NCBI GenBank assembly: GCA_002070505.1
Contig: MWDJ01000019.1
Span: 1-56,344, forward strand
Length of the DNA: 56,344 bases
Reading direction: 5' to 3'
DNA from: Bacteroidetes bacterium ADurb.Bin145
GTDB taxonomy: Bacteria > Bacteroidota > Bacteroidia > Bacteroidales > VadinHA17
A program made the translations under genes and the position numbers. Below are positions 26,562 to 35,982 of the stretch, one piece after another. Position 1 is the stretch's first letter; every line of letters starts with the position of its first letter. Below the pieces are notes generated by a model. It searched no databases. It saw nothing but the letters and a program-made list of their open reading frames with translations, and was not told the origin of the DNA.

Positions 26562-29500
26562 ATGACCAGGTTATCAAATATATTGCTTCTTATCTTCTTT
26601 CTGATCATAAATGACCTTTACTCACAGGGTGTCAAAGATAGTTATTCTTCTTCTTCAGTGCTGGCTGGCGGCCAGTGGTTTAAGATTGCCGTATTGAAAG
26701 ACGGCATCTACCGGATCGATTATTCAGACCTTAAACAGATGGGCCTCTTCAATCCTTCAAATCCCCGGATCTACTCCAATAATTTCGGTCAGCTTTCATA
26801 TTATAATGATGATCCGAAACCTGACGACCTTAAAGAAGTGGCTGTACATCTTGTCACAGGATCCGACGGGATCTTCAATGAAGGTGATTACCTGCTGTTT
26901 TTCGGACAGAGTACTAACAGGTGGAATTTCAATCCCTTAAAAAGCAGCTATGACTATTTAAAGCATAATTATTCCGATACAGCCTTCTATTTCCTTACCT
27001 CCGGTTCTCAGGTGGGAAAGAAGATCCTTAACGGCGATGAACCTGCCGGACCGCCAAATTATTTCTCATCACAATCAGATGCCTTATTTGTTCATGAGCT
27101 GGATAATGAAAATCTTTTAAAATCTGGCAGGGAATGGTATCAGCCAGTTTCAGCTATGACAGGTTTAAGCATCAATCCGGGATTCACCGACCTCAGGACA
27201 GATGAAAAGCTGAAATACAGGATAAGGGTTCTGGCAAGAGCCTCAGTCAATACCCTTTTCAGATTGTATGAGAACTCTACTCTTCAGCGCACACTGCAGG
27301 TCCAGGGAGTAAACCTGTATAACTATACCGGCACTTATGCACAGATTGCCGATTCATCCGCGTCATTTTACCCGCTCTCGTCATCTCCTTCATTCGAGAT
27401 CAGGTTCTATAATAATGGTGAACCGGCTGCCAGGGGATGGCTCGATTATGTGATCCTCCAGGGAAGAAGGAATAATACCTTCGCCGGGAATACAGCTTTT
27501 TTCTCGGACTACAGGTCCATAGGCGCCGGTCGTATCACGGAATTCACTTTCAGCAGCCCGGCCAATACACCCCTCGTATGGGATATCACTGACCCTTTCA
27601 ACCCTTCACGGATCAATTATTCAAAAACAGGCGATAACCTTAAATTCAAGGCTTTCACCGGTTCCCTGAAATCCTACGTCCTGTTCCTCGAAAAAAACAC
27701 TCTCAAACCTGTGATCATGACTCCGGCTCTGGCTAACCAGGACCTTCACAGCTCTGAACCTGCAGAAATGATCATAGTAACTCATCCTCTCTTCAGGAAC
27801 TACGCTGACAGGATTGCCCAGGTCCATTACGGGAACAGCGGCCTGACCTCGCAGGTTGTCACTCCGGATGAGATATACAACGAGTTCTCCGGGGGTATCC
27901 GCGACCTTGTGGCTATAAGGAATTTTCTCAGGATGAAATATCTGAAACAGGCCGGCACGGATCATCCTCTGAAGTACCTTCTTCTTCTTGGCGACGGATC
28001 TTATGAAAACAGAACCCTTCCACCTCTCAACCCGAATTTCATACCAACCTACCAGTCACAGAACTCCAATATAGTTGTTTCTTCATTCACTTCTGATGAT
28101 TTCTTTGGTTTACTTGAGGATGGAGAGGGTGAAGCAGAAGGAACAGAGGATATAGGGATCGGCCGTCTCCCTGTTTCTGATACGGCACAGGCAGGCATAA
28201 TGCTGAGAAAAATTTCAAGGTATCTAGGATCATCAAATACCGGTGACTGGAAAAACAATATCTGCATTATCGCTGATGATGAGGATGGCAACACTCACAT
28301 AAACGATGCGGAAGGGTTGTCTAAGATCCTGGAAGACAGCGTCCCCTCTATGAATATCAAAAAGATCTATCTGGATGCTTTCAGGCAGGTAACGACTGTA
28401 AACGGACAATCATATCCGGATGTGACGGCAGCAATAAACGAACAGGTCAGTTCCGGGGCGCTTATAATTAATTATGTAGGACATGGCAGTGAGAACGGCC
28501 TTGCGCATGAAAGAGTAGTGAAGACGGAAGACATCAAATCGTGGAGCAATTTCCACCGTCTCCCTTTGTTCATTACTGCGACCTGTGAGTTCAGCCGTTT
28601 CGATGATATGGATATAAACATAATCACGAAGGAAATGACTGGCAGACCTTCTGCAGGGGAAATGGTCCTTTTAAGCGCAACCGGTGGCGGCATTGCGTTG
28701 ATGTCGACAACACGCGTAGTATATTCCGCCCCTAATTATTACCTGAACAGAAACATATTTGATTTTGCCTTCGACCGTGACACTCTAGGTGAGGCTTTGC
28801 GTCTTGGCGATATAATGAGACTGGCAAAAAATAACTCCGGAAGCGGCACCAACAAAAGGAATTTCAGCCTTCTAGGTGATCCGGCTCTAAGACTGGCTTA
28901 CCCCTGGCATGGAAATGTTGTTACAGATTCAGTAAACCATGTTCTTGTTTCGGAGGGTACCGATACCCTTAAGGCATTGTCGAGAGTGACCATAAGCGGA
29001 CATATTGAAAATATGAGAGGTGAAACCCTTAATGATTTTACCGGAACTGTTTCTCCAATTGTATTTGATAAGACCAAAACAATTAAAACCCTCGCCAATG
29101 ACGGGGGCCAGCCTTACAGTTTCAAGCTCCGGAACAATATCCTCTTCAGCGGAAAAACAACAGCTGCTGGAGGTAAATTCAGATTCAGCTTCATTGTGCC
29201 CAGAGATATTGATTACTCATACGGACCGGGTAAAATAAGTTACTATGCCAGTAACAACGGGCAGGACCTGAATGGATATTTTAACGATATAATCGTGGGA
29301 GGTTTTGCTCAGGTTTCAGAATCAGATAAATCGGGCCCAAAGATAAGTCTGTATATGAATGACACACTGTTCCGGAATGGAGGGATAACTGACAAGGACC
29401 CAAAGATACTTGCTATAATTGAAGACAAGGGTGGCATTAACACAACAGGAACAGGAATAGGGCATGATCTAGTTGCATACCTTGATAATGACAATAATAA

Positions 29501-29984
29501 TTCGTTTGTGCTCAACAACTATTTTGAGAACGATATTGATAATTACATGAAAGGCAAGGTCGTGTATGGACTGTCGGACCTGACCGGAGGACAGCATTCG
29601 GTAACGCTCAAGGCATGGGATAATTTCAACAATTCATCAGTTGAAACAATTCATTTTGTTGTCGAGACAGATGGCAGATTCATACTCAAGGATCTTCTGA
29701 ATTACCCGAACCCGGTCCAGAACGAAACAAAGATCACTGCCGGACATAACCGACCTGAAAAGCTGATGGATATAACTATCACGATCTATGATCTGAGCGG
29801 AAGGGCAGTGAGGATTATCAGGACCACTGAGATCACTTCAGGATATCAGCTTTCACCGATAATATGGGATGGTAAGAGTGAGGAAGGCAGCAGGGTCGGT
29901 AAAGGGATCTATATTTACAGGATATCAGTAGTTACCCCTGATGGTGAAAAAGCCTCAGCCTCAGGCAGAATTATCATTTTATAG
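26562..29984 (+). CDS. porU: T9SS C-terminal signal peptidase / sortase PorU
   Basis: Surface cysteine endopeptidase that removes the T9SS sorting domain from cargo and attaches the cargo to lipopolysaccharide. 1140 residues, family length. Signal peptide (1-21, 'IINDLYSQG'); a large N-terminal beta region to about 400; then the gingipain-type C25 domain with 'LLGDGSYENR', 'DDFFGLLEDG', 'GIGRLPVS', catalytic His641 in 'NYVGHGSENGLAHE' and catalytic Cys675 in 'FITATCEFSRFDD'. The tail carries a FlgD-like/CTD-like fold ('YPNPVQNETKI...GKGIYIYRISV'). The gene is followed by porV after 68 bp, the conserved porU-porV order. Confidence 0.94.
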   Translation: MTRLSNILLLIFFLIINDLYSQGVKDSYSSSSVLAGGQWFKIAVLKDGIYRIDYSDLKQMGLFNPSNPRIYSNNFGQLSYYNDDPKPDDLKEVAVHLVTGSDGIFNEGDYLLFFGQSTNRWNFNPLKSSYDYLKHNYSDTAFYFLTSGSQVGKKILNGDEPAGPPNYFSSQSDALFVHELDNENLLKSGREWYQPVSAMTGLSINPGFTDLRTDEKLKYRIRVLARASVNTLFRLYENSTLQRTLQVQGVNLYNYTGTYAQIADSSASFYPLSSSPSFEIRFYNNGEPAARGWLDYVILQGRRNNTFAGNTAFFSDYRSIGAGRITEFTFSSPANTPLVWDITDPFNPSRINYSKTGDNLKFKAFTGSLKSYVLFLEKNTLKPVIMTPALANQDLHSSEPAEMIIVTHPLFRNYADRIAQVHYGNSGLTSQVVTPDEIYNEFSGGIRDLVAIRNFLRMKYLKQAGTDHPLKYLLLLGDGSYENRTLPPLNPNFIPTYQSQNSNIVVSSFTSDDFFGLLEDGEGEAEGTEDIGIGRLPVSDTAQAGIMLRKISRYLGSSNTGDWKNNICIIADDEDGNTHINDAEGLSKILEDSVPSMNIKKIYLDAFRQVTTVNGQSYPDVTAAINEQVSSGALIINYVGHGSENGLAHERVVKTEDIKSWSNFHRLPLFITATCEFSRFDDMDINIITKEMTGRPSAGEMVLLSATGGGIALMSTTRVVYSAPNYYLNRNIFDFAFDRDTLGEALRLGDIMRLAKNNSGSGTNKRNFSLLGDPALRLAYPWHGNVVTDSVNHVLVSEGTDTLKALSRVTISGHIENMRGETLNDFTGTVSPIVFDKTKTIKTLANDGGQPYSFKLRNNILFSGKTTAAGGKFRFSFIVPRDIDYSYGPGKISYYASNNGQDLNGYFNDIIVGGFAQVSESDKSGPKISLYMNDTLFRNGGITDKDPKILAIIEDKGGINTTGTGIGHDLVAYLDNDNNNSFVLNNYFENDIDNYMKGKVVYGLSDLTGGQHSVTLKAWDNFNNSSVETIHFVVETDGRFILKDLLNYPNPVQNETKITAGHNRPEKLMDITITIYDLSGRAVRIIRTTEITSGYQLSPIIWDGKSEEGSRVGKGIYIYRISVVTPDGEKASASGRIIIL

Positions 29985-30017
29985 ATTAAACACAATAACA
30001 TGGCTGAAAAATTGTTT

Positions 30018-30025
30018 TATATTTG
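30018..30025 (+). promoter_or_regulatory. Candidate porV promoter (-7 box)
   Basis: TATATTTG fits TAnnTTTG exactly in the porU-porV gap, 27 bp before ATG 30053. It overlaps the TTG that opens the longest reading frame (30023), which therefore cannot be the start from this promoter. Confidence 0.55.
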
Positions 30026-30052
30026 TACTTTAGCGATATGACAGGGACTATA

Positions 30053-31231
30053 ATGAAAAAAAGCTCAATTGCAATCATCTTAATATCAGTTGCTTTATTA
30101 ACAGCAACAAGAGGTTATTCCCAGACAAGTTCAGGGGAACTGAATGCCATCCAGACAGTCGTTCCTTTCCTGACAATTGCTCCTGATTCAAGAGCCGGTG
30201 CTATGGGTGATGCCGGTGTGGCAACCTCACCTGATATCTACAGCATGCACTGGAACCCTGCTAAATTTGCTTTCATCGATGGAAAAGCCGGAGCAGGGAT
30301 ATCATATTCACCATGGCTGAGGAACCTGGTACCTGATATTAATATCGCATACCTGTCAGGTTATTACAGAATAGACCAGAAACAGGTAGTAAGCGGAAGC
30401 CTTATTTACTCTTCTCTCGGAGATGTTGATTTTACAAATGACTACGGCGACCTTGAAAGAACCTTTAAACCGAATGAATGGTCATTCGATGCTGCATATT
30501 CAAGGATGTTCACAGATAACCTTTCAGGGGGAGTAGCTTTCAGGTTCATATATTCAAATCTCACCGGAGGATTTTACTCCGGAGGAGAAGCAACAAAAGC
30601 AGGTACTTCATTTGCTGCAGACATATCGGCATATTATCATAAGGACATTACACTGTTCAGTAAAGATGCCCTGATGGCCTTCGGTGTTAATTTTTCCAAC
30701 ATCGGGTCAAAAATGAACTATTCAGATTCCAAGACATCCGATTTCATTCCGATGAATATGAAGCTGGGAACTGCCTTTACAGTTGATCTGGATCAGTACA
30801 ATAAAATTTGTGTCACTTTGGATTTCAATAAACTGCTTGTTCCCACTCCTCCCTATTACAGCTCAACAAAACCCGACAGCATAATAGCCGGCAAGGACCC
30901 CAACGTTGCTGTACCGGTAGCTATCTTCCAGTCATTCATTGATGCACCCGACGGAATTATGGAAGAGCTTCGCGAGATAACTTACTCAGCCGGAGCCGAA
31001 TACTGGTACAACAATCAATTTGCATTAAGGGCAGGATATTTCCACGAGAACGAGACAAAGGGTAATCGCAAATATTTTACAGCAGGCGCAGGTTTCAGAC
31101 TCAGAGGCTTTACCCTTGATTTCTCCTACCTCATGCCGCTTGTTCAGAATCACCCTCTGGCACGTACTTTGCGATTCTCGCTTTCTTTTGATATCACGTC
31201 TTTCAGAAGTACCAGCACTTCCCGTATATGA
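30053..31231 (+). CDS. porV: T9SS outer-membrane shuttle protein PorV
   Basis: Outer-membrane beta-barrel of the FadL fold that takes cargo from the SprA/Sov translocon and hands it to PorU. 392 residues from ATG 30053, which begins a clear signal peptide ('KKSSIAIILISVALLTATRGYSQ'); ATG 30038 is an alternative. Family signatures are 'TVVPFLTIAPDSRAGAMGDAGVATSPDIYSMHWNPAKFAF' near the N-terminus, 'DVDFTNDYGD', 'FGVNFSNIGSKMNYS' and 'EYWYNNQFALRAGYFHENETKGNRKYFTAG'. Its stop overlaps the ispF start (ATGA), so the two are translationally coupled. Confidence 0.94.
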   Translation: MKKSSIAIILISVALLTATRGYSQTSSGELNAIQTVVPFLTIAPDSRAGAMGDAGVATSPDIYSMHWNPAKFAFIDGKAGAGISYSPWLRNLVPDINIAYLSGYYRIDQKQVVSGSLIYSSLGDVDFTNDYGDLERTFKPNEWSFDAAYSRMFTDNLSGGVAFRFIYSNLTGGFYSGGEATKAGTSFAADISAYYHKDITLFSKDALMAFGVNFSNIGSKMNYSDSKTSDFIPMNMKLGTAFTVDLDQYNKICVTLDFNKLLVPTPPYYSSTKPDSIIAGKDPNVAVPVAIFQSFIDAPDGIMEELREITYSAGAEYWYNNQFALRAGYFHENETKGNRKYFTAGAGFRLRGFTLDFSYLMPLVQNHPLARTLRFSLSFDITSFRSTSTSRI

Positions 31232-31707
31232 ACCTGAAAATCGGGCAGGGTATTGATTTTCACCGACTGGAGAACGGCCTTAGCCTGTGGATCGGAGGTA
31301 TTCTTATACCTTCAGAAAAAGGCTGTGTGGCTCATTCCGACGGGGATGTGCTCCTTCATGCTGTCTGCGATGCATTGCTTGGGGCAGCCGGTCTGAAGGA
31401 TATTGGTCATTACTTCCCCGATACAAGCGAAGAATTCAGGAATATCGACAGTAAAATTCTTCTCGGAAAGACATTCGGTTATATCAGGGAGAAAGGCTTC
31501 AGGATAGTCAACATAGATAGTACAATACTTCTTGAGAAGCCGAAAATATACCCATACATAGATGATATGAAATCTGTCATATCCTCTATACTTGATATTC
31601 AACCCGATAATATATCCATAAAGGCAACAACTACGGAAAAGATGGGGCCTGTTGGAAGAGAAGAAGGGATAACTGCAACAGCTGTGGTACTACTTGAGAA
31701 AGATTAA
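31228..31707 (+). CDS. ispF: 2-C-methyl-D-erythritol 2,4-cyclodiphosphate synthase
   Basis: MEP isoprenoid pathway enzyme, trimeric, zinc-dependent. 159 residues, family length. Zinc ligands are Asp and His in 'GIDFHRLE' (residues 8-10) and His in 'AHSDGDVLLHAVCDALLGAAGL'. 'DIGHYFPDTSEEFRNIDS', 'NIDSTILLEKPKI' and 'ISIKATTTEKMGPVGREEGI' complete the signature. It overlaps porV by 4 bp (ATGA), so an essential housekeeping gene is tied to T9SS expression. It converges with hutU 26 bp away. Confidence 0.95.
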   Translation: MNLKIGQGIDFHRLENGLSLWIGGILIPSEKGCVAHSDGDVLLHAVCDALLGAAGLKDIGHYFPDTSEEFRNIDSKILLGKTFGYIREKGFRIVNIDSTILLEKPKIYPYIDDMKSVISSILDIQPDNISIKATTTEKMGPVGREEGITATAVVLLEKD

Positions 31708-31733
31708 TTCTTTTATTCAGTCTCTTTCAGGTT

Positions 31734-33743
31734 TCAGGAAATTATATCATCTATCAGTTTATCGTCAGCAATAAATGGCAAAGTGACACTTAATCCCGGG
31801 GTGCGTTCCATTTCCCTTTTCAGTGTAAACAGGGCGCCCTCACTCCTTGCCCAGCTTCGACGGGCAATTCCGTTATTCACATCCCAGTGAAGCATCATCT
31901 TAAGTTTTGCAGAGGTTTCATCCGTTCCGTCAAGCAGCATCCCGAATCCGCCGTTGATCGCCTCTCCCCAGCCCACACCTCCTCCGTTATGCAGCGATAC
32001 CCATGTAGCACCTCGGAATGAGTCGCCGATGACATTATGAACTGCCATATCAGCAGTGAATTTTGAACCGTCACGGATATTTGATGTTTCCCTGAAGGGT
32101 GAATCGGTTCCTGAAACATCATGATGATCCCTTCCGATAACAACGGGAGCCGTTATCCTTCCATCCGCAACAGCTTTGTTGAAATTTTCTGCCAATGAAA
32201 TTCTTCCTGCGGCATCTGCGTAAAGTATCCGGGCCTGCGAACCAACCACAAGCCTGTTCCTTGCTGCCTCTTTTATCCAGTGAATATTGTCTGCCATCTG
32301 CTGCTGTATCCTGTCAGGGGCTTCTTTCTTCAGCTTCTCCAGGACCTCAACTGCAATTGAGTCAGTAGCTTCAAGATCAGCCGGATCGTTCGAGCAGCAC
32401 ACCCACCTGAATGGTCCGAATCCGTAATCAAAACATAGCAGGCCCATAATATCCTGAACATAGGAAGGATATCTGAATTCACCATCTGGTGCCAATATAT
32501 CAGCTCCTGCCCTTGAGGCTTCAAGAAGGAAAGCATTACCGTAATCAAAGAAATAGGTCCCTCTTTCAGTATGCCTGTTTATGGCTTCAACCTGCATTAT
32601 CAATGATTGCCTGACATGTTGTCTGAAGCGGTCAGGATCGGAAGACATCATTCTGTTCGACTCTTCGAAGGAAAGTCCTGCCGGATAATATCCGCCTGCA
32701 AAAGGGTTATGCAAGGAGGTCTGGTCAGAGCCGATATCAACGAAGATCCCCTCATCAGCGAATTTCTCCCATACGTCGACGATATTACCGAGGTAGCCAA
32801 GAGATATTACTTCACCTTTTTCCCTGGCAATCTTCACACGTCTGACAAGCGAATTCATATCGGTTATCACTTCATCAACCCATCCCTGTGAATGACGTGT
32901 ATTGATCGCTTTCGGATTCACCTCAGCTACGACAGAAATAAAACCGGCAATAGATGCCGCTTTCGGCTGAGCCCCCGACATGCCTCCAAGTCCTGAAGAA
33001 ACAAAAAGTCTTCTTTTCTGCTGGATGCGGGACCTGGCGATCTTCCTTCCGGCATTCAGGATCGTGATTGTGGTTCCGTGCACAATTCCCTGGGGACCGA
33101 TATACATATATGAGCCTGCAGTCATCTGTCCGTACTGCGACACCCCTAGAGCATTGAAACGCTCATAGTCATCCTGCGATGAATAATTTGGTATCACCAT
33201 GCCATTTGTGACAATTACTCTCGGAGCATCCTTATGTGAAGGGAAGAGCCCCAGGGGATGGCCTGAATAGATCACAAGAGTCTGTTCGTCAGTCATCTCT
33301 GAAAGGTACTTCATCGTGATCCTGTACTGGGCCCAGTTCTGAAATACTGCCCCGTTGCCTCCGTATGTAATGAGCTCGTGGGGATGCTGCGCAACCGACT
33401 CATCGAGATTATTGGAGATCATCAGCATAATTGCTGCTGCCTTCTTCGACCTGTGGGGAAATTCATTTATATGACGGGCTTTTATCTCATAATCAGGTCT
33501 GAACCTGTACATATAGATCCTTCCATATTGTTCGAGTTCCTCAAAGAATTCCCTTGCCAGCACACTGTGAAATTCCGGAGGAAAATACCTCAGGGAATTT
33601 TTCACAGCAAGTTTTTTCTCCTTAAGAGAAAGGATATCTTTTCTCTTCGGGGCATGGTTAACTGAAGTATCATAAGGTTTTAAAGGAGGTAACACAGCAG
33701 GTATTCCTTCTGAGACAAGTTTCCCGAAATCATCAGCTTTCAT
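31734..33743 (-). CDS. hutU: Urocanate hydratase
   Basis: Second step of histidine degradation: hydrates urocanate to imidazolonepropionate using NAD+ as electrophile, in the cytoplasm. 669 residues from ATG 33743 ('MKADDFGKLVSEGIP'); the frame extends 15 codons upstream but without family similarity. Signatures are 'LITYGGNGAVFQNWAQYRI', 'SGHPLGLFPSH', 'TAGSYMYIGPQGIVHGTTIT', 'SSGLGGMSGAQPKA' (NAD loop), 'SDQTSLHNPFAGGYYPAG' and 'FRWVCCSNDPADLEATD' (active-site cysteine region). 'HNGGGVGWGEAINGGFGM' is near the end. The long form is typical of Bacteroidota. No other hut gene is adjacent. Confidence 0.95.
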   Translation of the reverse strand: MKADDFGKLVSEGIPAVLPPLKPYDTSVNHAPKRKDILSLKEKKLAVKNSLRYFPPEFHSVLAREFFEELEQYGRIYMYRFRPDYEIKARHINEFPHRSKKAAAIMLMISNNLDESVAQHPHELITYGGNGAVFQNWAQYRITMKYLSEMTDEQTLVIYSGHPLGLFPSHKDAPRVIVTNGMVIPNYSSQDDYERFNALGVSQYGQMTAGSYMYIGPQGIVHGTTITILNAGRKIARSRIQQKRRLFVSSGLGGMSGAQPKAASIAGFISVVAEVNPKAINTRHSQGWVDEVITDMNSLVRRVKIAREKGEVISLGYLGNIVDVWEKFADEGIFVDIGSDQTSLHNPFAGGYYPAGLSFEESNRMMSSDPDRFRQHVRQSLIMQVEAINRHTERGTYFFDYGNAFLLEASRAGADILAPDGEFRYPSYVQDIMGLLCFDYGFGPFRWVCCSNDPADLEATDSIAVEVLEKLKKEAPDRIQQQMADNIHWIKEAARNRLVVGSQARILYADAAGRISLAENFNKAVADGRITAPVVIGRDHHDVSGTDSPFRETSNIRDGSKFTADMAVHNVIGDSFRGATWVSLHNGGGVGWGEAINGGFGMLLDGTDETSAKLKMMLHWDVNNGIARRSWARSEGALFTLKREMERTPGLSVTLPFIADDKLIDDIIS

Positions 33744-34061
33744 AGAAATGCAATGACTGTTTAAGGTAAAGTTACTAATTATAAACAAAAAGGGTGTGCA
33801 TGAAGGTTTATGAACTTATACAACTGGTTCCTTCTCTCTAAATCTTAATATACATCTTTCCTTAACTCCTATACATATCAGGATATTATTCCTTTCTCAG
33901 CAAAAGTAATCTCTTATATATCAGCACAGTAATAATTGTGTTTATAGATTAGAATGAAAGTTGAGGGTACAGATCAGAGCTCGTTCAAGTCCTAAAGGAT
34001 CCTAATGGGAATACCCTGGGCCAAACAAGGAGTATGTAGCTTCCCCTCTAGCTAAGGCTCT

Positions 34062-34240
34062 GAAGGAGCCCAATGTGAATAACCCCGGGCCGACAGCCCG
34101 GGGTAGGCGATGCTTAACCGCGGTTCATCCCTGAAAGGGGTGAATAGTGAGATGAATCGTGACACCAACTATTCAGCACCTTCGGAGCTGACATAATCTA
34201 GATGGCACCCTCTACCCCGGGTTGTCGACCCGGGGTTATT
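34062..34240. repeat. 179-bp palindrome-rich core repeat, copy 1
   Basis: Identical base for base to 34513-34691. It contains several hairpins: ACCCCGGGC/GCCCGGGGT (34082-34104), the self-complementary AACCGCGGTT (34116-34125), TGAATAGT/ACTATTCA (34141-34148 with 34168-34175), CAGCACC/GGAGCTG (34174-34190) and ACCCCGGGT/ACCCGGGGT (34214-34236). The flanks diverge from copy 2 but are still alignable. Confidence 0.9.
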
Positions 34241-34512
34241 AATATTCGGCAACATCCGGTGCCGTTCTGCTGTAGAGATACGCTTAAATCCTAAGGTGAA
34301 AGAAGTTTTTAATATCATTTATTTCAAATCATACTGTAGGTGAATTTCATATAGATAATTTTAACAATAAACTTATATAAGGACCTGATATTAATAACAA
34401 AACAAGATCCTGATAAGCCTTTAACCAGGTTCCTACAAGCCCTGAAAAAGATCGATACAATTAGTCCCCAACGACACAACGGGTGATCAACCTTCCCGCC
34501 TAATCCGGCTCC

Positions 34513-34691
34513 GAAGGAGCCCAATGTGAATAACCCCGGGCCGACAGCCCGGGGTAGGCGATGCTTAACCGCGGTTCATCCCTGAAAGGGGTGAATAGTG
34601 AGATGAATCGTGACACCAACTATTCAGCACCTTCGGAGCTGACATAATCTAGATGGCACCCTCTACCCCGGGTTGTCGACCCGGGGTTATT
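34513..34691. repeat. 179-bp palindrome-rich core repeat, copy 2
   Basis: Exact copy of 34062-34240 at an offset of 451 bp. The preceding GGCTC is shared, with one mismatch (34512 C versus 34061 T). The following roughly 80 bp ('atattaggcacctgtcggtgcc') are a diverged version of the copy-1 flank. Confidence 0.9.
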
Positions 34692-35165
34692 CATATTAGG
34701 CACCTGTCGGTGCCATCGTACCATAGGTATATGCACAATCCAAATACCTAAGATGTAAGAAGTTTTAAATCATAATTAAAAATCATCCTGTTAATGGGTG
34801 TAATCTGAGGATTTTCCTCAACACGTTAATAATCCAGGTTAAACCCGCTAACAAGAATAAGACCAATATAAGCCTCTCTAACCTGCTCTGAAGAGCCATA
34901 TGTTAATAAGAACGGGACAATCCACAGGTAGACGATCTCTCCTTTAGATACTGCTTTGAAAAATCAGATGTGAATAAACCTGGGACAAACAGCCCTAATC
35001 TTTTTACACATAGTTTTTAAACTCCTTCATAAACCAGGATATCATTACTGGTTCACCGAGTGTAATCCCATAAATATCATCACAGAAAAAATTTTGTATA
35101 AAGAATAGTAATTTTTTATGGGAAAGATTTTGCAGATAGGTCATTGACTCGGTCTGTTACTGACT

Positions 35166-35190
35166 AAAAAAGGTGCCCGCTTTGAGCACC
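35166..35190 (-). terminator. Intrinsic terminator of the zinc-ribbon/Nif3 transcript
   Basis: Read on the minus strand: GGTGC, a 9-nt loop TCAAAGCGG, GCACC, then six T. It lies 27 bp beyond the stop of the zinc-ribbon gene. Confidence 0.75.
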
Positions 35191-35216
35191 CTCTATATAT
35201 TATTATACGATTTCTT

Positions 35217-35981
35217 TCAGATCTTTGTTTCGTTTATTATCTCATCATCGACAAGTATCCTGCCGCAGTATTCGCATACAATGATCTTCTTCCTTGATTT
35301 GATATCAAGCTGCCGTTGGGGTGGTATCTGGTTGAAGCAGCCGCCACAGGCGTCACGCTGAACGGGTACTACTGCCAGTCCGTTCCTTGCATTTGAGCGG
35401 ATACGCTTGTAAGCAGTCAGTAACCTGTCCTCAATGACTCCCTGCACCTTTTCAAGCTTTTTAAACAGGCCTTCCTCTTCTTTCTGAGTATCGGATATTA
35501 TCTCGTCAAGTTCGGCTTTCTTGTTGTCGAGATCAGATTTACGTTCAGCAAGTGTTGCTTCTGATTCGCTGATCAGTACCTTTTTTTCTTCTATCTGAGC
35601 ATTGAATTCTTTGATCTTCTTATTGAACAGTTCAATCTCAAGGTTCTGATATTCAATCTCTTTTGAAAGAGAATCAAATTCCCTGTTGTTCCTGACGTTT
35701 TTCTGCTGTTCCTCGTACTTTTTTATCAGGGCTTCGGCTTCTGTGATCTCGTTATTCTTTTTCTGAACCGATTTCTCAAGGACAACAACCTCTTCCCTGA
35801 GGTTTCCAAGCCTAGTCTCAAGTCCGGCAATCTCATCTTCCAGGTCCTGTACTTCAAGAGGCAGCTCACCTCTCAGTGTTCTTATCTTATCTATCTCTGA
35901 ATCAACAAGCTGCAGACTATACAGTGCACGAAGTCTGTCTTCTATTGAAATCTCGGCTTCTGCTTTCTTTGTTTTTTCCAT
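35217..35981 (-). CDS. Coiled-coil zinc-ribbon protein (DUF164/CT398-like)
   Basis: 254 residues. Residues about 10-190 form a long heptad-rich coiled coil ('QDLEDEIAGLETRLGNLREEVVVLEKSVQKKNNEI...'). A C-terminal C4 zinc ribbon has Cys212-x2-Cys215 ('CGGC') and Cys236-x2-Cys239 ('CEYC'), with the family phrase 'GGCFNQIPPQ'. Such proteins are widespread and poorly understood; structural relatives interact with flagellar or secretion ATPases, and some are proposed nucleic-acid binders. It begins 1 bp after the Nif3 stop (TGAGATG), so the two are translationally coupled, a pairing common in Bacteroidota. Confidence 0.88.
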   Translation of the reverse strand: MEKTKKAEAEISIEDRLRALYSLQLVDSEIDKIRTLRGELPLEVQDLEDEIAGLETRLGNLREEVVVLEKSVQKKNNEITEAEALIKKYEEQQKNVRNNREFDSLSKEIEYQNLEIELFNKKIKEFNAQIEEKKVLISESEATLAERKSDLDNKKAELDEIISDTQKEEEGLFKKLEKVQGVIEDRLLTAYKRIRSNARNGLAVVPVQRDACGGCFNQIPPQRQLDIKSRKKIIVCEYCGRILVDDEIINETKI

Positions 35982-35982
35982 C

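Larger units (their letters stand above)
33850..35120. repeat. Decayed tandem array of about 450-bp units between hutU and the zinc-ribbon gene
   Basis: This 1.4-kb gap has no credible gene. It holds at least two related units with a 451-bp period plus degenerate fragments on both sides. The phrase GGCTC-tGAAG-GAGCC followed by 'AATGTGAATAA' and 'CCCCGGGC' occurs well preserved at 34056 and 34507. It is eroded near 33986 ('tcctaaaggatcctaatgg'), 34896 ('gctctgaagagccatatg') and 34957 ('tttgaaaaatcagatgtg'). The outer edges also resemble each other: 'aactcctatacatatcagg' at 33866 versus 'aactccttcataaaccagg' at 35020. I see no transposase. Confidence 0.75.

Noticed and set aside
34324-34524. 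66-aa minus-strand frame in the 451-bp array
   Set aside because: Low-complexity translation, spans the repeat boundary, and has no counterpart in the other copy.
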